From: Chrysomallon squamiferum
Lineage: Eukaryota; Mollusca; Gastropoda; Neomphalida; Peltospiridae
Reading direction: 5' to 3'
NCBI GenBank assembly: GCA_012295275.1
Contig: CM022679.1
Location: 26,099,474 to 26,163,473 of the forward strand
Length of the DNA stretch: 64,000 nucleotides
Below are positions 47,882 through 61,336 of the stretch, piece by piece. How positions within the stretch are numbered: the stretch's first letter is position 1; each line of letters opens with the position of its first letter. The notes under the pieces were generated by a model, which worked only from the letters and a program-made list of their open reading frames with translations, was not told the DNA's origin and made no database searches. The translations under genes were made by a program, and so were the position numbers.

Positions 47882-49699
47882 GTTAGTTCCTTTGTTTCAA
47901 GAAAGATGATTGGTCGGTTTGTTTGTTACAAGATCCATCATTGGACAATTCATTTGTTACAACATACATGATTGGTCAGTTCTCTTACAGTGATGGTTTT
48001 AAATGTCTGTCTCTCTGTTTCTGCCTTTTTCTGTTTACCTATCCATCTACTTGTCAGTTTTACCTCTCTTCTCTTCTCTCTCTTCTCTTCTCTCTTGTTT
48101 ATCCGCTTCTTTCAGTAATTTAGAAAATGGAAATGTCTTATCTTGTATGCCCAAAACATTGATTTTGAAATATGGTCTGATATTAGCAATGATATGTGTT
48201 TACAATGTACAAATGTAGTCTGAAGAAGAATTCTACATTTTGTTCCATTTTTATTTTGCCCGACACTCTGATAATTATGTGACATAATCATTACTGCAAT
48301 GAAACCGACTCATTCGTGTGTTATGCTTAAGTATGGATTAATTACGCTCATCACAACATATTGTTTTTAAATCTGTTTTTAATGAAACAGAAACCTTTTA
48401 TTCTTTTTTTTTTTTTTTCCTCTCTCATTGCCTCTGATCATGTGAAAACTGCATATTTTAAATAATATTTTCTACGTTTAATTATTGATTATAAGAGTCA
48501 CTGCCATTATTACGAGCGTTTTGCAATGTCATTTTTCAGTTGTTATTCAAATCATCTGTTATTCATTTAGATGATGGATGTAAAAATATTTTAATTGACA
48601 TACATCATCCGTTTCATATATGCATAAATTCCCCGCTGTGTGGTACAAATTCTATCTAACATGCGTCTTGTTTGTTTGGGTAAAATAGAATTGGTAAGTT
48701 AGTGGGTTAGATGATCATTTACATAGAAGAAAATATGTAGTTTTATTTATTTATTTAGTTATTTAGTTATTTATTTATTAGTTAGTTACTTTATGTATTT
48801 ATTTATTTATTAGTTACTTTATTTATTTTTTTATTTTAATTACTTACTTACTGACTTACTTACGTACATGTTCATTTGGTTCGTTCATTGATTGGTTCAT
48901 TTAGTTATTTATTTCTGTTATTCTTCAATATCGGACAACTGGACCTGGTATCAAAAGGCGATCACCAAACACACCACTCATAAGAATGATAGCTTAACCA
49001 CAGGATCCCCAAACGTGCTTTTAATAATCAATACAACAACATATTAATTACTGTATTTTTCAAGATAATTTGCCCATATACTTTGCATCATCATTAAAGT
49101 TTTGAAGCTGTTATGTATAATTCTTATTTACACCGCAAACGTATTTTGAATTTCACGAACAACAGTGGTGTACATTGGAACATTGCGTGTTGAGAAAATT
49201 GTCAAGTCACTGAACGAAGATAATTATGGGGTGGGCCATGATGAAGTTTTCGGAATAATAATTAATCACACCGAATGGAACAGAATACAGACCACACCTA
49301 ATTATACACCCCAAACAGAGGAAGTGTGGGAGGGAGGGATAGGGTGGGAGGGAGGGATAGGGAGGGAGGGATATAGAGATATAGAAAAAGAAACAGATCC
49401 TTAAATACAAAATATTACATTCAGTCACACAATATCTAACTTAGAATAAGTAAACACTGGAACTCAAACTAACTTCCATCCGTCCATCCATCCGTATACA
49501 CCCTACAACCCCACCCAATCCCTTACCCATACACGTGTACACACCCACCCACACCACACCCACCGACCTTGAAGATATCTCAAACTGGAAAAAAAAAAAA
49601 AAAAAATTGTATTTTTGACGGCAACTGTAAGAAATAAAGAACCGACATCCATAAATCAAACAGTAACTTGAATATCCTTCTGCCCATTGAAAACCAGTG

Positions 49700-49832
49700 G
49701 TCTCTGAGAGTTCATAACAGCAAATTGCTAGTCACACGCGTACGTTCGGCCACGCATACCCGATTACAGGCGGGTGTGATACCCACGAACTTGTTGTTCA
49801 GGGTGGCCCCACTGTGCTATAGGATGACACAC
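49700..49832 (-). repeat. tRNA-derived SINE-like element (minus strand)
   Basis: Read on the minus strand there is a perfect A-box match, TAGCACAGTGG (49819-49809). About 25 nt on is a degenerate B box, GGTATCACACC (49783-49773), inside a GGG-7 nt-CCC T-arm-like hairpin. A non-tRNA body follows (ACTAGCAATTTGCTGTTATG, then CAGAGACCACTGGTTTTCAA), running toward about 49680. This layout of a tRNA head plus unrelated tail is that of a SINE. Family, exact ends and target duplications are not determined. Confidence 0.5.
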
Positions 49833-50343
49833 GGGCATGGAATTGCACTAATGTTGATATGTTTTTTAGTTATAATTTTCAGAGGACATAAATATATACA
49901 GAAAAAAAATAAATAAAAAGCAATTCTGACCAAGAAAATTGTAATCTGTGTATGAATGCTTTATATATTTTTTTCTATTTCCAATTGGTCGCATTCTTCT
50001 GCTGCTGTAATGAAAAAAAAAAAATATATATATATATAATAAATAAATAAGTAAATAATAATAATAACAATAGAAAACCAAAAACAAAATCGTGGCTGTT
50101 CGTGTCCTGCATAAACAAACATGTACTTATTTATTTCAGTTCTTGTTTGTTTTTGTCACACGCGCGTTTGCAGGAGAGAAATGTGTTTGAGGCAAACGCA
50201 AAACGAAAAAGTTGATGAATATCTAAACAAATGATTTATCCTGATACTGAGGCCTACAAATATCTTGATGATAACTTATAGAAAAGATTTAGGAACATAG
50301 ATGAATACAAATAATAAATACATTTAAAGTAAAAATCATAAAT

Positions 50344-50408
50344 TTCTTTCTTTCTTTCTTTCTTTCTAATTAAATAAATAAATAAATAAATAAATAGATA
50401 AATAAATA

Positions 50409-50448
<40 letters not shown>

Positions 50449-50504
50449 TTATACCAGTAATAAATAAATAAATAAAGAAAGAAAGAAAGAAAGAAAGAAA
50501 GAAA
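50344..50504. repeat. (TTTC)n ... (AAAT)/(TAA)n ... (AAAG)n inverted compound repeat
   Basis: TTTC units at 50344-50367 and AAAG units at 50474-50504 are complementary and flank AAAT and TAA arrays. The transcript could form a perfect stem closing about 105 nt. Confidence 0.9.
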
Positions 50505-52599
50505 ACAGAGCGAATTGAAAACAGTTACAGTTGTAAATAATTAAAAAAAAAATTTGTTCATAAACCAACATTCGTAACCACTTCGTATAATATATTATTA
50601 TGTGCAAATTTAAATTTGAAAATAAAAAAATAAAAAAATTATTCGTTTAATACAAGAAAGATATTTTATTTATACGCATTTTTATTTTTTTATTCAACAA
50701 CATGCAGTTTAAAACGTATTTTAAAATAAAAGCATTTATTGTACGAATAATAATTAATAATAATGAAATACGATTAACTAGTAAATTTTTCATTCACCTT
50801 TCAATAACTTAAATCCTATTTTTGAAAGATGTTTTAAAGTTTTAATATTAATAAGTTTATATAAATACTGTTCGGAATTATTGCATAATTAAAATAGATA
50901 TTAATATATTTACTGTAAATATGAAATGTACATAAAAATGTATATTTTTCAATTTAAATACAAAATTCAGTAATTAATTTGCTTCTATATGTCAAGATAT
51001 TATACTTTAAGTCTATTTATTTTATTTTATTTTAATTTATTTTATTTCATTAACAACTTGTATCATATTATTTCATTTTATCAATTATTTCAATTTTTAA
51101 TTTTAACAAAGACTTTCTTGAAGAAGAAGAAAAAAAATTCCTCTTTATCAAGACACGATCTTAAAACTTAAAGAAAAAAAACAAAACTTTTGTTCTCCAA
51201 TAATCAAAGGGAGGGGTAAAGAGGGGGCGTTTCTGACAGCCCATACCACCAACGCCCATACCTCAACACCAATAAACGTGTACGCAGACGTTTTCAAAAC
51301 ACTCTATGAGATTTTTTTCTCTCCGTCTTTTCATCGGCTGACTGCTCTTTTTCCTTCTCGGACTTCCCCGTGGCCCCATGCCCCGCGGCGCCTCCCTTGT
51401 CTGTCAGCCCCCACAGACACTGCAGTCCTTTCACAACAATCATCAACATTTAATGTTTTATGGGGCCGAAGAGCTCAAAATGTGGGATCGGGCAAAAGAT
51501 TCCTGCTATTTCCCTAATGATTAACATTATAAAACGAAGATGGGGGTCTCTACAAATTGAGTACTATTTTTTTTTTCTTTTAGTTTTTTTTTCTTCTTTT
51601 TTTCTTTTACCTTGCGCTGATGTTTCTGACGTTCTGAATCTTCGCCCTGTTCATCGTAAAAGGTATTATTAAAGAAGCAACCCGCAGTGCTAACTCAATG
51701 CTAAGCCATTTCGTTCTTAGTACGGCCGCATTTTAATGGTTTGGTCTCTTGCCGTTTAGCAGCAGGCGTTTGCCAAAGTGAAACATTACTGAACTGCGAT
51801 TAGTTGCAGTAACACTTGCTTTTCTCTGTTGTGCGTTACTCGAACTGCTCGACCTTGACAAATGTCTATTTTATAAGGTACGAGCGACTTTTAACAGTGC
51901 CAGACATAAAGCGGCTCCGTTTGGGTGGAAGAAACAATACAGAAGAAAGCGGTGGCAGTCAAACGTATGCGCTTTAAATACGTAAGAGCGAGAGAGGGTA
52001 AATATAATAAAGAAAAGAAAAGAAAGTTGTATAGAAAGATATAAGAATGGGGAAGGTAAAAACGAAAACAAGAAAAAAAAAAAAAAAAAAACAACATTAA
52101 AGAAAGAAACGAAGAAGAAAAATAAAAAAATGAGATAGAACCAAAACAACGAAAGCACATCCGGTTGCTGCATTTTCATGTGAACAATTTCATTTAAATA
52201 TCTGTTAAATTATTATTAAAAAAAAATCCATTATATTTTATGACATCATTCCTTACATAAACATGTTTAGATATAAATAATCATAACGATTACGACCACA
52301 ACATCATAGATGGAAAAATACACACAGTTACAGCATATGGGCTAATATTAGCAGAAATAGATTTTTTTATTATGCTTATTGTAAACAATAAACTGAAAAT
52401 TCGGAACTTTTATCAAATGTGTATTAACACCAGACGTAGATAATTCATAAATAATATTATTTCTTTTTGTTGCTTTGTTTTTCTTTCTTTCTTTCTTTTT
52501 CTACTTGTACTTTAATCAAGTATTAAAAAGCCACTAATGATAGACTATTGTATTATCTATCTTCTGATCAGATTTAGCAAAGAAAAACTTGATTTTCGT

Positions 52600-54060
52600 T
52601 TCGTATGATTTGTTTTGCACTGACGTCTGGAATTCTTTGGTAAATTCCTCCCTGTCCCGAGCGACCTCGGAGACTGGAAAACCAAACTAAAAAGTAATTA
52701 ACGGCATCTACCGAGCTCTTCTTAATTGCTGCGCAGTGGGTGATTAATTAGCAAACGGCACCGCTTTCCAGTGAGTGCCTAAATACAAATAACATCAAAC
52801 CTTTTTCTTCTTCATTTTTCTTTTTTTTCTACCACAATCTATGACTTGCCTTACTAGGTCTATGTTCAGCTGAATGAGTTACAGGCAGTACTTAGAGAAA
52901 AGAAAATATATTCTTTGTCCACATTCTGCCTTTTAACTTTTGTTGTTTTTATTGTTATTGTTATTATTCTTATTATTATTACTTGTCATTGTTGTTGTTA
53001 TTTAAAATATTATTTCAAAGCAAAAATAAACTGCAACTCTTTTTTTTTTCAAATCCCAGCCCTTCCAAAACGACGATTGTACTGGGCTCATCATTTACCT
53101 TTTCAGTAAGGGTTTTTAATGCATTGCAAACAGCGTTTTGTCGACTGTAATGTCTGGACACAAAGGCAGGCTCTTCAGATGCTTTCACGGAGTCACTTAA
53201 CATATCTAGTCATATTAAAAGGACGCAGCTTAAATGCACCACTCATGCCGTTTATCGGTCAGACGTAATTAGCATTGTCAAAGAACTTGTGAATGGGCGA
53301 AACAGGTGTAAAAGGTGTTGTAAACGATATAAACAGTGTAGCAGAACAAATCCCTGCGGTAAACAGAGACGTGATTCAGAATACGACCACGTTTAGGCCA
53401 CAGCTTTTTAATAGGCGCCGATCTCCAGCTCTGAAATATTCATTAGGGAATACCTTATGTTCTCGTTATCCCATTGTCATCTGCTGGAGGGACTTAATGT
53501 GATCCTGCTTTTATCAACGTCGCTGTTACCCACGGCCCTTTGATATCCGACGCAACAAAAGCGATCAAACATTAGCGACAAAAGAAAAGACCGACAATTA
53601 AAAATCGCTGCGACAGCGTTCGGGGGGAAATAAATTGCGACTTCTCGCTCGCACAGAAGAGCGCCACTCGGAGACTGAAGAGTTCCATGGAAAAGTTAAA
53701 AAAAAAAAAAAAAACCTAAAAATAATAATACAATGTCCGTATGAACTAAATTCCCTCCTCCCGAAACATAAGAGTTACGCCATAGTTTATGGTAGATTTC
53801 ATCTCTTTGCCTCTCTCTGTGTTCGGTTCCGGATTAACGGAGAGCCATCATTGTGCCATAAATGTCTTAAGTGCCGATCGTACGCGGCAGTACGTGCTGA
53901 GGCGTGATATCATAATTTTGATATCATATTAAGAACTTGCAAACGACTCTCGCCGCGGACCGTATTACAGCTCGCAGCATGACTGAGTGAACAAATTAAG
54001 CCGGGAGACGGGGCCTGTTATGCTGTAATATCAACAATATTTCGGCTCCTTCCTATATTT
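52600..54060. promoter_or_regulatory. Large complex intronic island (candidate enhancer region)
   Basis: About 1.4 kb of largely repeat-free, CpG-containing sequence lies within repeat-rich intron 3. Homeodomain-type sites are dense: AAAGTAATTAACGG (52690s), TTCTTAATTGC, TGATTAATTAGCAAACGG (52740s), GACGTAATTAGC (53265-53276) and CAAATTAAGCC (53993-54003). The short ORFs inside are unsupported. Low-repeat blocks of this kind inside developmental-gene introns are often conserved non-coding elements. Conservation cannot be judged here. Confidence 0.38.
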
Positions 54061-54089
54061 AGTTTCCAACGTTTAGCGAGCGGGGATTC

Positions 54090-54160
54090 TTTTCTTTTCT
54101 CTTTTCCCCCCTTTTCTCTTTTCTCTTTTCTCTTTTCACTTTTCTCTTTTTCTCTTTACC
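54090..54160. repeat. (TTTTCTC)n polypyrimidine repeat
   Basis: Short tandem TTTTCTC units with a poly-C end. Confidence 0.85.
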
Positions 54161-55079
54161 CCCCCCATACAAACTTCCCCCCAACCCCCGGACCGTTTTT
54201 ATTCTTGTTCGAACACGAACAGAATTCTAAGACCAAAAATAAGAAATTTTCCACCAGATGGGGGAAGATGATATTTTTCATCATGCTTGGCTGGTTAAAC
54301 GAGAATCTCTCCCCCCCCACACCCACCACACACACACACACACCACACCAAACCTCACAGTATGGCCAGCCAAGTGGCTATTTTCCACCGGTATTAATTA
54401 AACATTGCTAATAATTTCTGTCTGGGTCTCAATCGCAGGCAAACGGCTATAGTTCGAGTCAAACCGACCTTCGTGTTTTCCAGCGTAATGACGAATGGAA
54501 AAGCACTGGTCCGTTGCATACACGGGTCTTTCTTTCGCCTTTATGCGGTCCGACTCCTTTTTTCACTGCAAAGTGTGGGTAATTTGGTTCGCTAGAATTA
54601 AATTTTTCGAATGGCTGCTTGTTTTCATTTTCGATGGCGAATTGCTTACACCTTCATCCATTGTTGGAAACCGAGTCCGCTGTTGTTGTTTTTTTTTTTT
54701 TTTTTTTTTGTTTTGCGCCGTTTATACAAGTTTGTGCAGGGCCAAGCATTGTTGTGAGTTTTTGTGTGTGTTCAACAAACATCGAAAATGTCGACTATAA
54801 AACATTCGTCTCCCCTTCTGGTCTGATATTAAAAATCTTTCATTCCGTTTTCTGTTCGGGATTAAAAACTATAAGGGCAATTTGTCTGCGTGTTTCACGA
54901 GTGACAAAACTTATTTTCAGTTAGTTTTTTTTTTTTTTTTTAGTTTTTTTTTATTATTATTATTATTTTGAGAAAATATGATTGCCTAGTTTTGAATAAA
55001 ACAGTTTTGTTACCATCCAACCATGACAACGCCGACTGCTTTCAAAACTGAAAGAGAAAACAACCAGCCAAAAAAATCT

Positions 55080-55112
<33 letters not shown>

Positions 55113-56605
55113 TTAAAAAAAATAAAAACGTTATTTTTTAATTTTTGTTTCTTTTTTTTTTTATTTTATAAATAATATAATGATTTATTAGTCCAATATC
55201 ATTTCTCGGAAATTTCTATTTTAGTTCATTTCTGTATAGGTCTACATCTGTCCCTTTCTTTCAGTATAAATATATCGATATATCTCTCAAATACATTTTA
55301 TCACCCGAATACTGCTCTCATACATTCTCTGTCTGTCTGTCTGTCTGTCTGTCTTTCTCTCTCTCTCTGTCTCTGTCTGTCTGTAAGACATAGACACAAA
55401 TACATATACACATATAAAAACACCAAAGTACAGAAACAATCACCAACATTCCTACATAATGTTCACACAAATACATACATACACATGCATTCAAAACTCC
55501 CATATACATATGAATATAAACAAACACACTGACACACTATGATATCAATTCTTTTATCCTTCAAACCTATTTAAAATTCCTCGAGTACTATTTCTTTACG
55601 CGTTTAAACAAGCCGATGACTTTAACACACACACAGACAGACAGACATTACGAAACGTAAAACTGCCTAATCATGCTGGTTAAAGATAAACTATTATATG
55701 TATGTGAATGACGTGTAATGACTGATAGCCATCGTGTTTTAAAAACCAATCTGCAGATTACAAATACGCGAACAAACGAAAGATTACACAAATGAACATG
55801 ACACTACGACACTGACATAAGTAATAAGTCATATTTGTGGATGGGAAAGGGGAACGCGTGGAAAACACTGAGATCTTCTCACAGAGGCTGTAAAGAGAGA
55901 TAGAGAAAATACAGCATGGGATACGACATGTTAGAATTTTTGTGAGAGATGATACGTTATAAGTTACGATTGACGTTAGCAAGAACCGCGTTAAGTAAAG
56001 GTTTTTTTTTTTTTTTTTTCAAGATTTTGACCAACAGCGACGTACAGAATTCCTAAAAAAATTATTAAAAAAAAAAAAAATTCTTTCAAAATATTATCCG
56101 ATATATTGAATTTCCACTCATTCCATTTATGACCTAGACACATGCAAGCGATAAAAAAAAAAAAATAAAGTTGTCACAGTTGTAGTTGTTTGTTTCGCGA
56201 ATTTTGCAAGTCTTCGTGCATAAACCGTAGAGAACATGTAACAGCACAATCTGTCATTTTCTTTCTTTTGGTCCAAAGCAATCTGGACACGCCCTAGTTT
56301 TTTGGGGTTGTTGTTCTTCTTAAAGATAACCAAAAAAAAAAAAAAAAAATTATGACGTCATTCACAATGAACTACCTGAACCTTAAAAACGAAAAAGAAC
56401 AATCCTGTAGTTGGGTGAAATGGGCACATCGGCAATTTTACGGCTCTTGGGCTTGCGTGTTTAGAGATCGTACGGGAAAAAGCAAGCTGGGTATCGGTTT
56501 CTGCAAAGCAGACCTTGGACAATGACTTTCAAGCCCGGCTCGTTGTTCAAAGTGTCAAAGTTCGCCGTTTGGACGATTCGAGCCTAGCTCTTGTGTGTCA
56601 CGTAT

Positions 56606-56624
56606 CCCCCCCCCCCCCCCCCCC
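56606..56624. repeat. Poly-C run (19 C)
   Basis: An unusually long C homopolymer for this AT-rich DNA; its complement is poly-G. Confidence 0.9.
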
Positions 56625-56991
56625 ACTTTTAAAAAAACATTTCATCGAACTAGACGACCCGCTGAAACCATAGCAACCATCTGAGTTGCGTGACGTACTG
56701 TCCTGTGTGGCCAGTCCCAAGATTTCTCCACAGATTTGTGGTGTTCAGATATTTATTTATTTTTTATTTCTTATTACTGTTTTTTTGGGGGGTTTTAGGT
56801 GGGGAGAGGGGTTGATTAGGGTGGGTTGTTTTGCTGTAATATCATGCGAATTTTGGTATTCGTTTATTTTTTCAAGAAACAAATCTTAAACAAGGTCATA
56901 AATATATGAATATTGTTTCCAGAACAACAACAACAACAACAACAACAACAGCAACAAAATTAAAAATAATAATAAAATTATAATAAATACA

Positions 56992-57026
<35 letters not shown>

Positions 57027-57339
57027 AATGAATGAACAAATAAATAAGTAAAATAACTGAATAGAACAAACTGAAGAACGCAACAGACAACAATAACGCA
57101 GCTATGCGAAGCAAACAAAAGCTGCACGAGAAACACATCTCAGATATACGCTGACATAAGTAATATGTCTCGTTTACAAATGCGTTTATAAGAAGCGTGA
57201 AAAAATGCTATACAATTGCTGTCACAGGAGTGCAATAGAAAACAGAATCGTCCGAGATACGCAATGTCGAATGACAGTGCATTTTGTACAAAACACGCCC
57301 AGAACCGTTCTCAAAGGAGAAATGTTAATAATACTATTG

Positions 57340-57415
57340 TTGTTGTTGTTGTTATTATTATTATTATTACCGATAATTGCATGATTGCCATTACCGTTTT
57401 CTTCTTCTACTTCTG

Positions 57416-57486
<71 letters not shown>

Positions 57487-57810
57487 TGCTACTAAAACTA
57501 CGATTACTAATACTTCGACTGGTACTAATTATATCTATTAAATATATGTATTATTGTTTTTATTATTACAATTACAATATATTATTATTATTATTATTAT
57601 TATTACTACTGCTACTACCACTACCACTACGATTACTAATACTTCTACTACTACTAATTATAGTACTAATACATGTATTATTGCTTTTATTATTACAATT
57701 ACAATACGTATTATTATTATTATTATTATAACAATATCTATTATTATAATCATTGTTATTATTATCATCACCATCATCATCATCATTATTATTATTACTA
57801 TCATCATTAT
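57340..57810. repeat. TTG/TTA arrays with a tandem ~115-bp duplication
   Basis: A (TTA)n array is followed by two diverged copies of a module. Each has CTGCTACT..., ACGATTACTAATACTTC, TACTAATTATA, ATGTATTATTG and TTTTATTATTACAATTACAA (copy 1 about 57485-57580, copy 2 about 57603-57705), each followed by a new TTA run. CAT/ATT repeats end the block. Confidence 0.85.
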
Positions 57811-58251
57811 TGTTATCGCAGGGTAAACGTGCATAGTTCTGCAGATACCTATCATTTTGTCTTATTTTGCAAAACGATTTTATCAGCTGGAATTGAGTTC
57901 TGTGTTGTCCATTGAGGAGTCGTTTGAACCTAATCCCCACGTTGACTGTTTGTCTCTTCTTTTATCTGGCTTTATTTTTCCAGTCTTTTGTACAAAGAGA
58001 CAGTATTGTTTTTTTTCAAGTCCTGTTTGGCCTATCTGATCCTTCCACGAAACGGTAACATTATATACGAGGGGAGCAAGTACTTCTCGTAGATGTACGC
58101 GTTTAACCCGACCCCGTGTGTGTGTGAAAAAACTAGTTTTATTGTTTTCTTGTATTTAAGTCATTCTTCTGGAAAATTCTTACTAGTGATTCAGACTTTT
58201 ATATATATATATTTATTTTATTTATTTATATCTTTTAAATTTCTTAGAGTT

Positions 58252-58253
<2 letters not shown>

Positions 58254-58326
<73 letters not shown>
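58254..58326. repeat. (CT)36 microsatellite
   Basis: Perfect CT run followed by imperfect CT-rich sequence. Confidence 0.96.
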
Positions 58327-58333
<7 letters not shown>

Positions 58334-59127
58334 TTCTCTCTTCCCTCTTAAACTCAATTAACTTTTTTTCTTCTTTTCTGTCAGATTTTCTTTGTCTCTC
58401 GTAATTTAATCAATATTGTATCGTTACCTACTCTGAAACGTGCACTTAAAATGCAAAAAAAAAAAAAAAAAAAAAATGTCTGTATTGTTTCGAGAACGAA
58501 AGATTTATTTCTTCTTAATTTAACAACTTAACAGAAAAACAAACCAACGTCTGTCTCTCTTTCACTCTCTCTCTTTCTCCATCCCTCCCTCTTTCCCTCG
58601 CCAGCGATTTAATATCACTTACAAACGGCAGACTGTTAAAAAATAATCAAGAATCTAAAATACCGAGCAACACGTGCAGAAACAATTTCTCGACGAAAAG
58701 TGTATTTTAAACTCGGCCAAATGAATTTTCCTGCCATTTTCCCTGTACACCTGTCACACTCTCGAGTTCCGGTTCACTTTTTCTTTCCTCACTTTGCCAG
58801 AGAGTTCCTCTATGCAACGCATTTAACCGCGCCGAGTTGTGTTTCCCAAGACATTTACAAAATATAAAACCTCGTGTGAAAACGAGAGTAGATTATGTTT
58901 GTTCTAAGTCTTTGATGAGCTTGTTGCAGCATGGGGTAGCGGGGTTAAGTGAGCTTGTGTCCGCCCAGCTTACGGCATTTTTCCCAAAAAGAAAAAAGAG
59001 GGAGGGTGAAAAACGATTATAGAACATGTGTTTCCGGAGCGGCCGTTGAATACCTGTTGTAAATGAAACATGAAAGTTGAATGGCATGTATTCTAAAGTA
59101 ATTTTCTGTCTTTCATTTTTACCAGCG

Positions 59128-59167
<40 letters not shown>

Positions 59168-59639
59168 GTCGTATAAATGTGTGTATGTGTGTGTGTGTGT
59201 GTGTTTTTTTTTTTCTTCCCCTAAACAAATGGTTTCTCACTTACTGGCAGACTGTTACCATTGGTTTGCAAACAGAAACGCTGTTTGTACAAGACGGGGA
59301 TGTAAGCTTTGCTTGTAGTGCGCGTGGCGTAGGCGACTCGCTTGGTTTGCGTCGAGAATCATTTGTAAGAAAATATTGAAGAATTTTTACGAGTTATAAA
59401 ATGGCTTTTTTTTTAGTTGCTCGGCGGAAGGTAAAGTAGGTGCAGAGGAATTATGAGTTTGGGCTGTAAAATATGAAATATGATCAATTTCTGAGACAAG
59501 TACTGAGGAAACGGTCATGAGAACTGTCAGCATCCCATGACGAATAAAGAATTTTTCCCCCAGTTCCATGCATACTTGCGTGCTTGCATTTATGTGCATG
59601 TTTTCTCGTTGTAGCTTTCCTTCATTCTAGTTGTATCTA

Positions 59640-59965
<326 letters not shown>

Positions 59966-60686
59966 TATATATATATGGTACCTATTTGTAAGTCTTTGAA
60001 ACATATATGTCTGTGTTATATGTTTTCGTGTCAAAATTTGAATATGATTCCATGTTCTATTCTTCTTGTTTTTCTATTTATAATTCTTCAGACGTATACT
60101 TTGTTCACAACTATCCCCGTTAGTCTTGTCAGGTTTCAATTTAAAAAAAAAAAAAAAAAAAAAACAAAAACATAATTTTCTTCTTAAAACCAATTTCACT
60201 ACTGTCGATTCTTTTTCTCCTTTTTTTTTAATTTTTTTTTTTTTTTTTTCTTGGCCTTTATTTTCGTGCTTCGTTGCTGTTGTAGTCCGAGCTTTGAACA
60301 ACGACAACAATAACAAACAGTAAAGTAAATAAAACAAAACTAAAAAAAAAAAAAAAAAAAAAATGTATAATTAAATTTTACATTTACACCTGCACCCTAA
60401 TGTTCTGCTTCTGAAAGAAATGGATCTAGCACACAATACGCGTTACTCATAATGTTGTCATTATGGGGAAAAATTGATTATTTTTCTATCTCTCTCTCTC
60501 TCTCACGGCAAACTGGAAACCCAGGTTACAAAGAGTATATAATACCGCTTTTTAATGGTGGCATTACTGATCTGAAACACGAATCTAATACGAGTATATC
60601 CTTCTTTTATCGACCGCTTTAGTCCGTTGATGGACCAGAATGGAGTGAAACAGAATCTTGTTAGTCGTCCGAAATGTAGGAAATTG

Positions 60687-60688
<2 letters not shown>

Positions 60689-60720
<32 letters not shown>
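60689..60720. repeat. Poly-A (32)
   Basis: Long A homopolymer with no recognisable retroposon body immediately upstream. Confidence 0.93.
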
Positions 60721-60723
<3 letters not shown>

Positions 60724-60937
60724 AGTTAATATTGTTTCTCTTTTACAAAGGTCACTGGTTTGATTTCTATAACATTTTATTTTTCTATTTTATTTTTTAT
60801 TTATTTTATTATTAATTTATTTGTAACTTTTTCGGTTTTAATTTATTATTAACATAATTTTCTCAAACATACTGTGTAGATATTAAATATACTTTAAAAC
60901 TGGTTTACATTTGCCTTATCTCTCTCTTTCTTTCTAC

Positions 60938-60939
<2 letters not shown>

Positions 60940-60985
<46 letters not shown>

Positions 60986-60995
60986 TATGTATGTA

Positions 60996-61030
<35 letters not shown>

Positions 61031-61112
61031 CCTTCTCTCTCAAATGGTTTATATATTTCATATATATATATATATATATATTTTGTATGTGTGTGTGTCC
61101 TTGTGTTGCACA

Positions 61113-61166
<54 letters not shown>
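60940..61166. repeat. Repeated (TA)n blocks
   Basis: Four TA tracts separated by related spacers. CCTTCTCTCTCAAATGG occurs twice (about 61030 and 61181), so the block itself is a diverged tandem duplication. It lies 170-400 nt upstream of exon 4. Confidence 0.93.
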
Positions 61167-61168
<2 letters not shown>

Positions 61169-61336
61169 CTTTCTCTTTCACCTTCTCTCTCAAATGGCTT
61201 ATCTATTTCATCTTTTTTATATTAATATTTTGTTGCTGTATTGCTTTTATTAAAACGTATAAAGAAAATAAACTTATTTTACTTATATATTATACATACT
61301 TACTTTAAACATTTTTATTTTATTTTTACTTTACAG

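Noticed and set aside
53635-53907. 90-residue ORF in intron 3 island
   Set aside because: Interrupted by a poly-A-encoded Lys run and without a recognisable domain; more likely a chance ORF in a non-coding island.
60689-60720. Processed pseudogene or LINE 3' end at poly-A
   Set aside because: No coding or retrotransposon sequence precedes it, and poly-A runs are common throughout.
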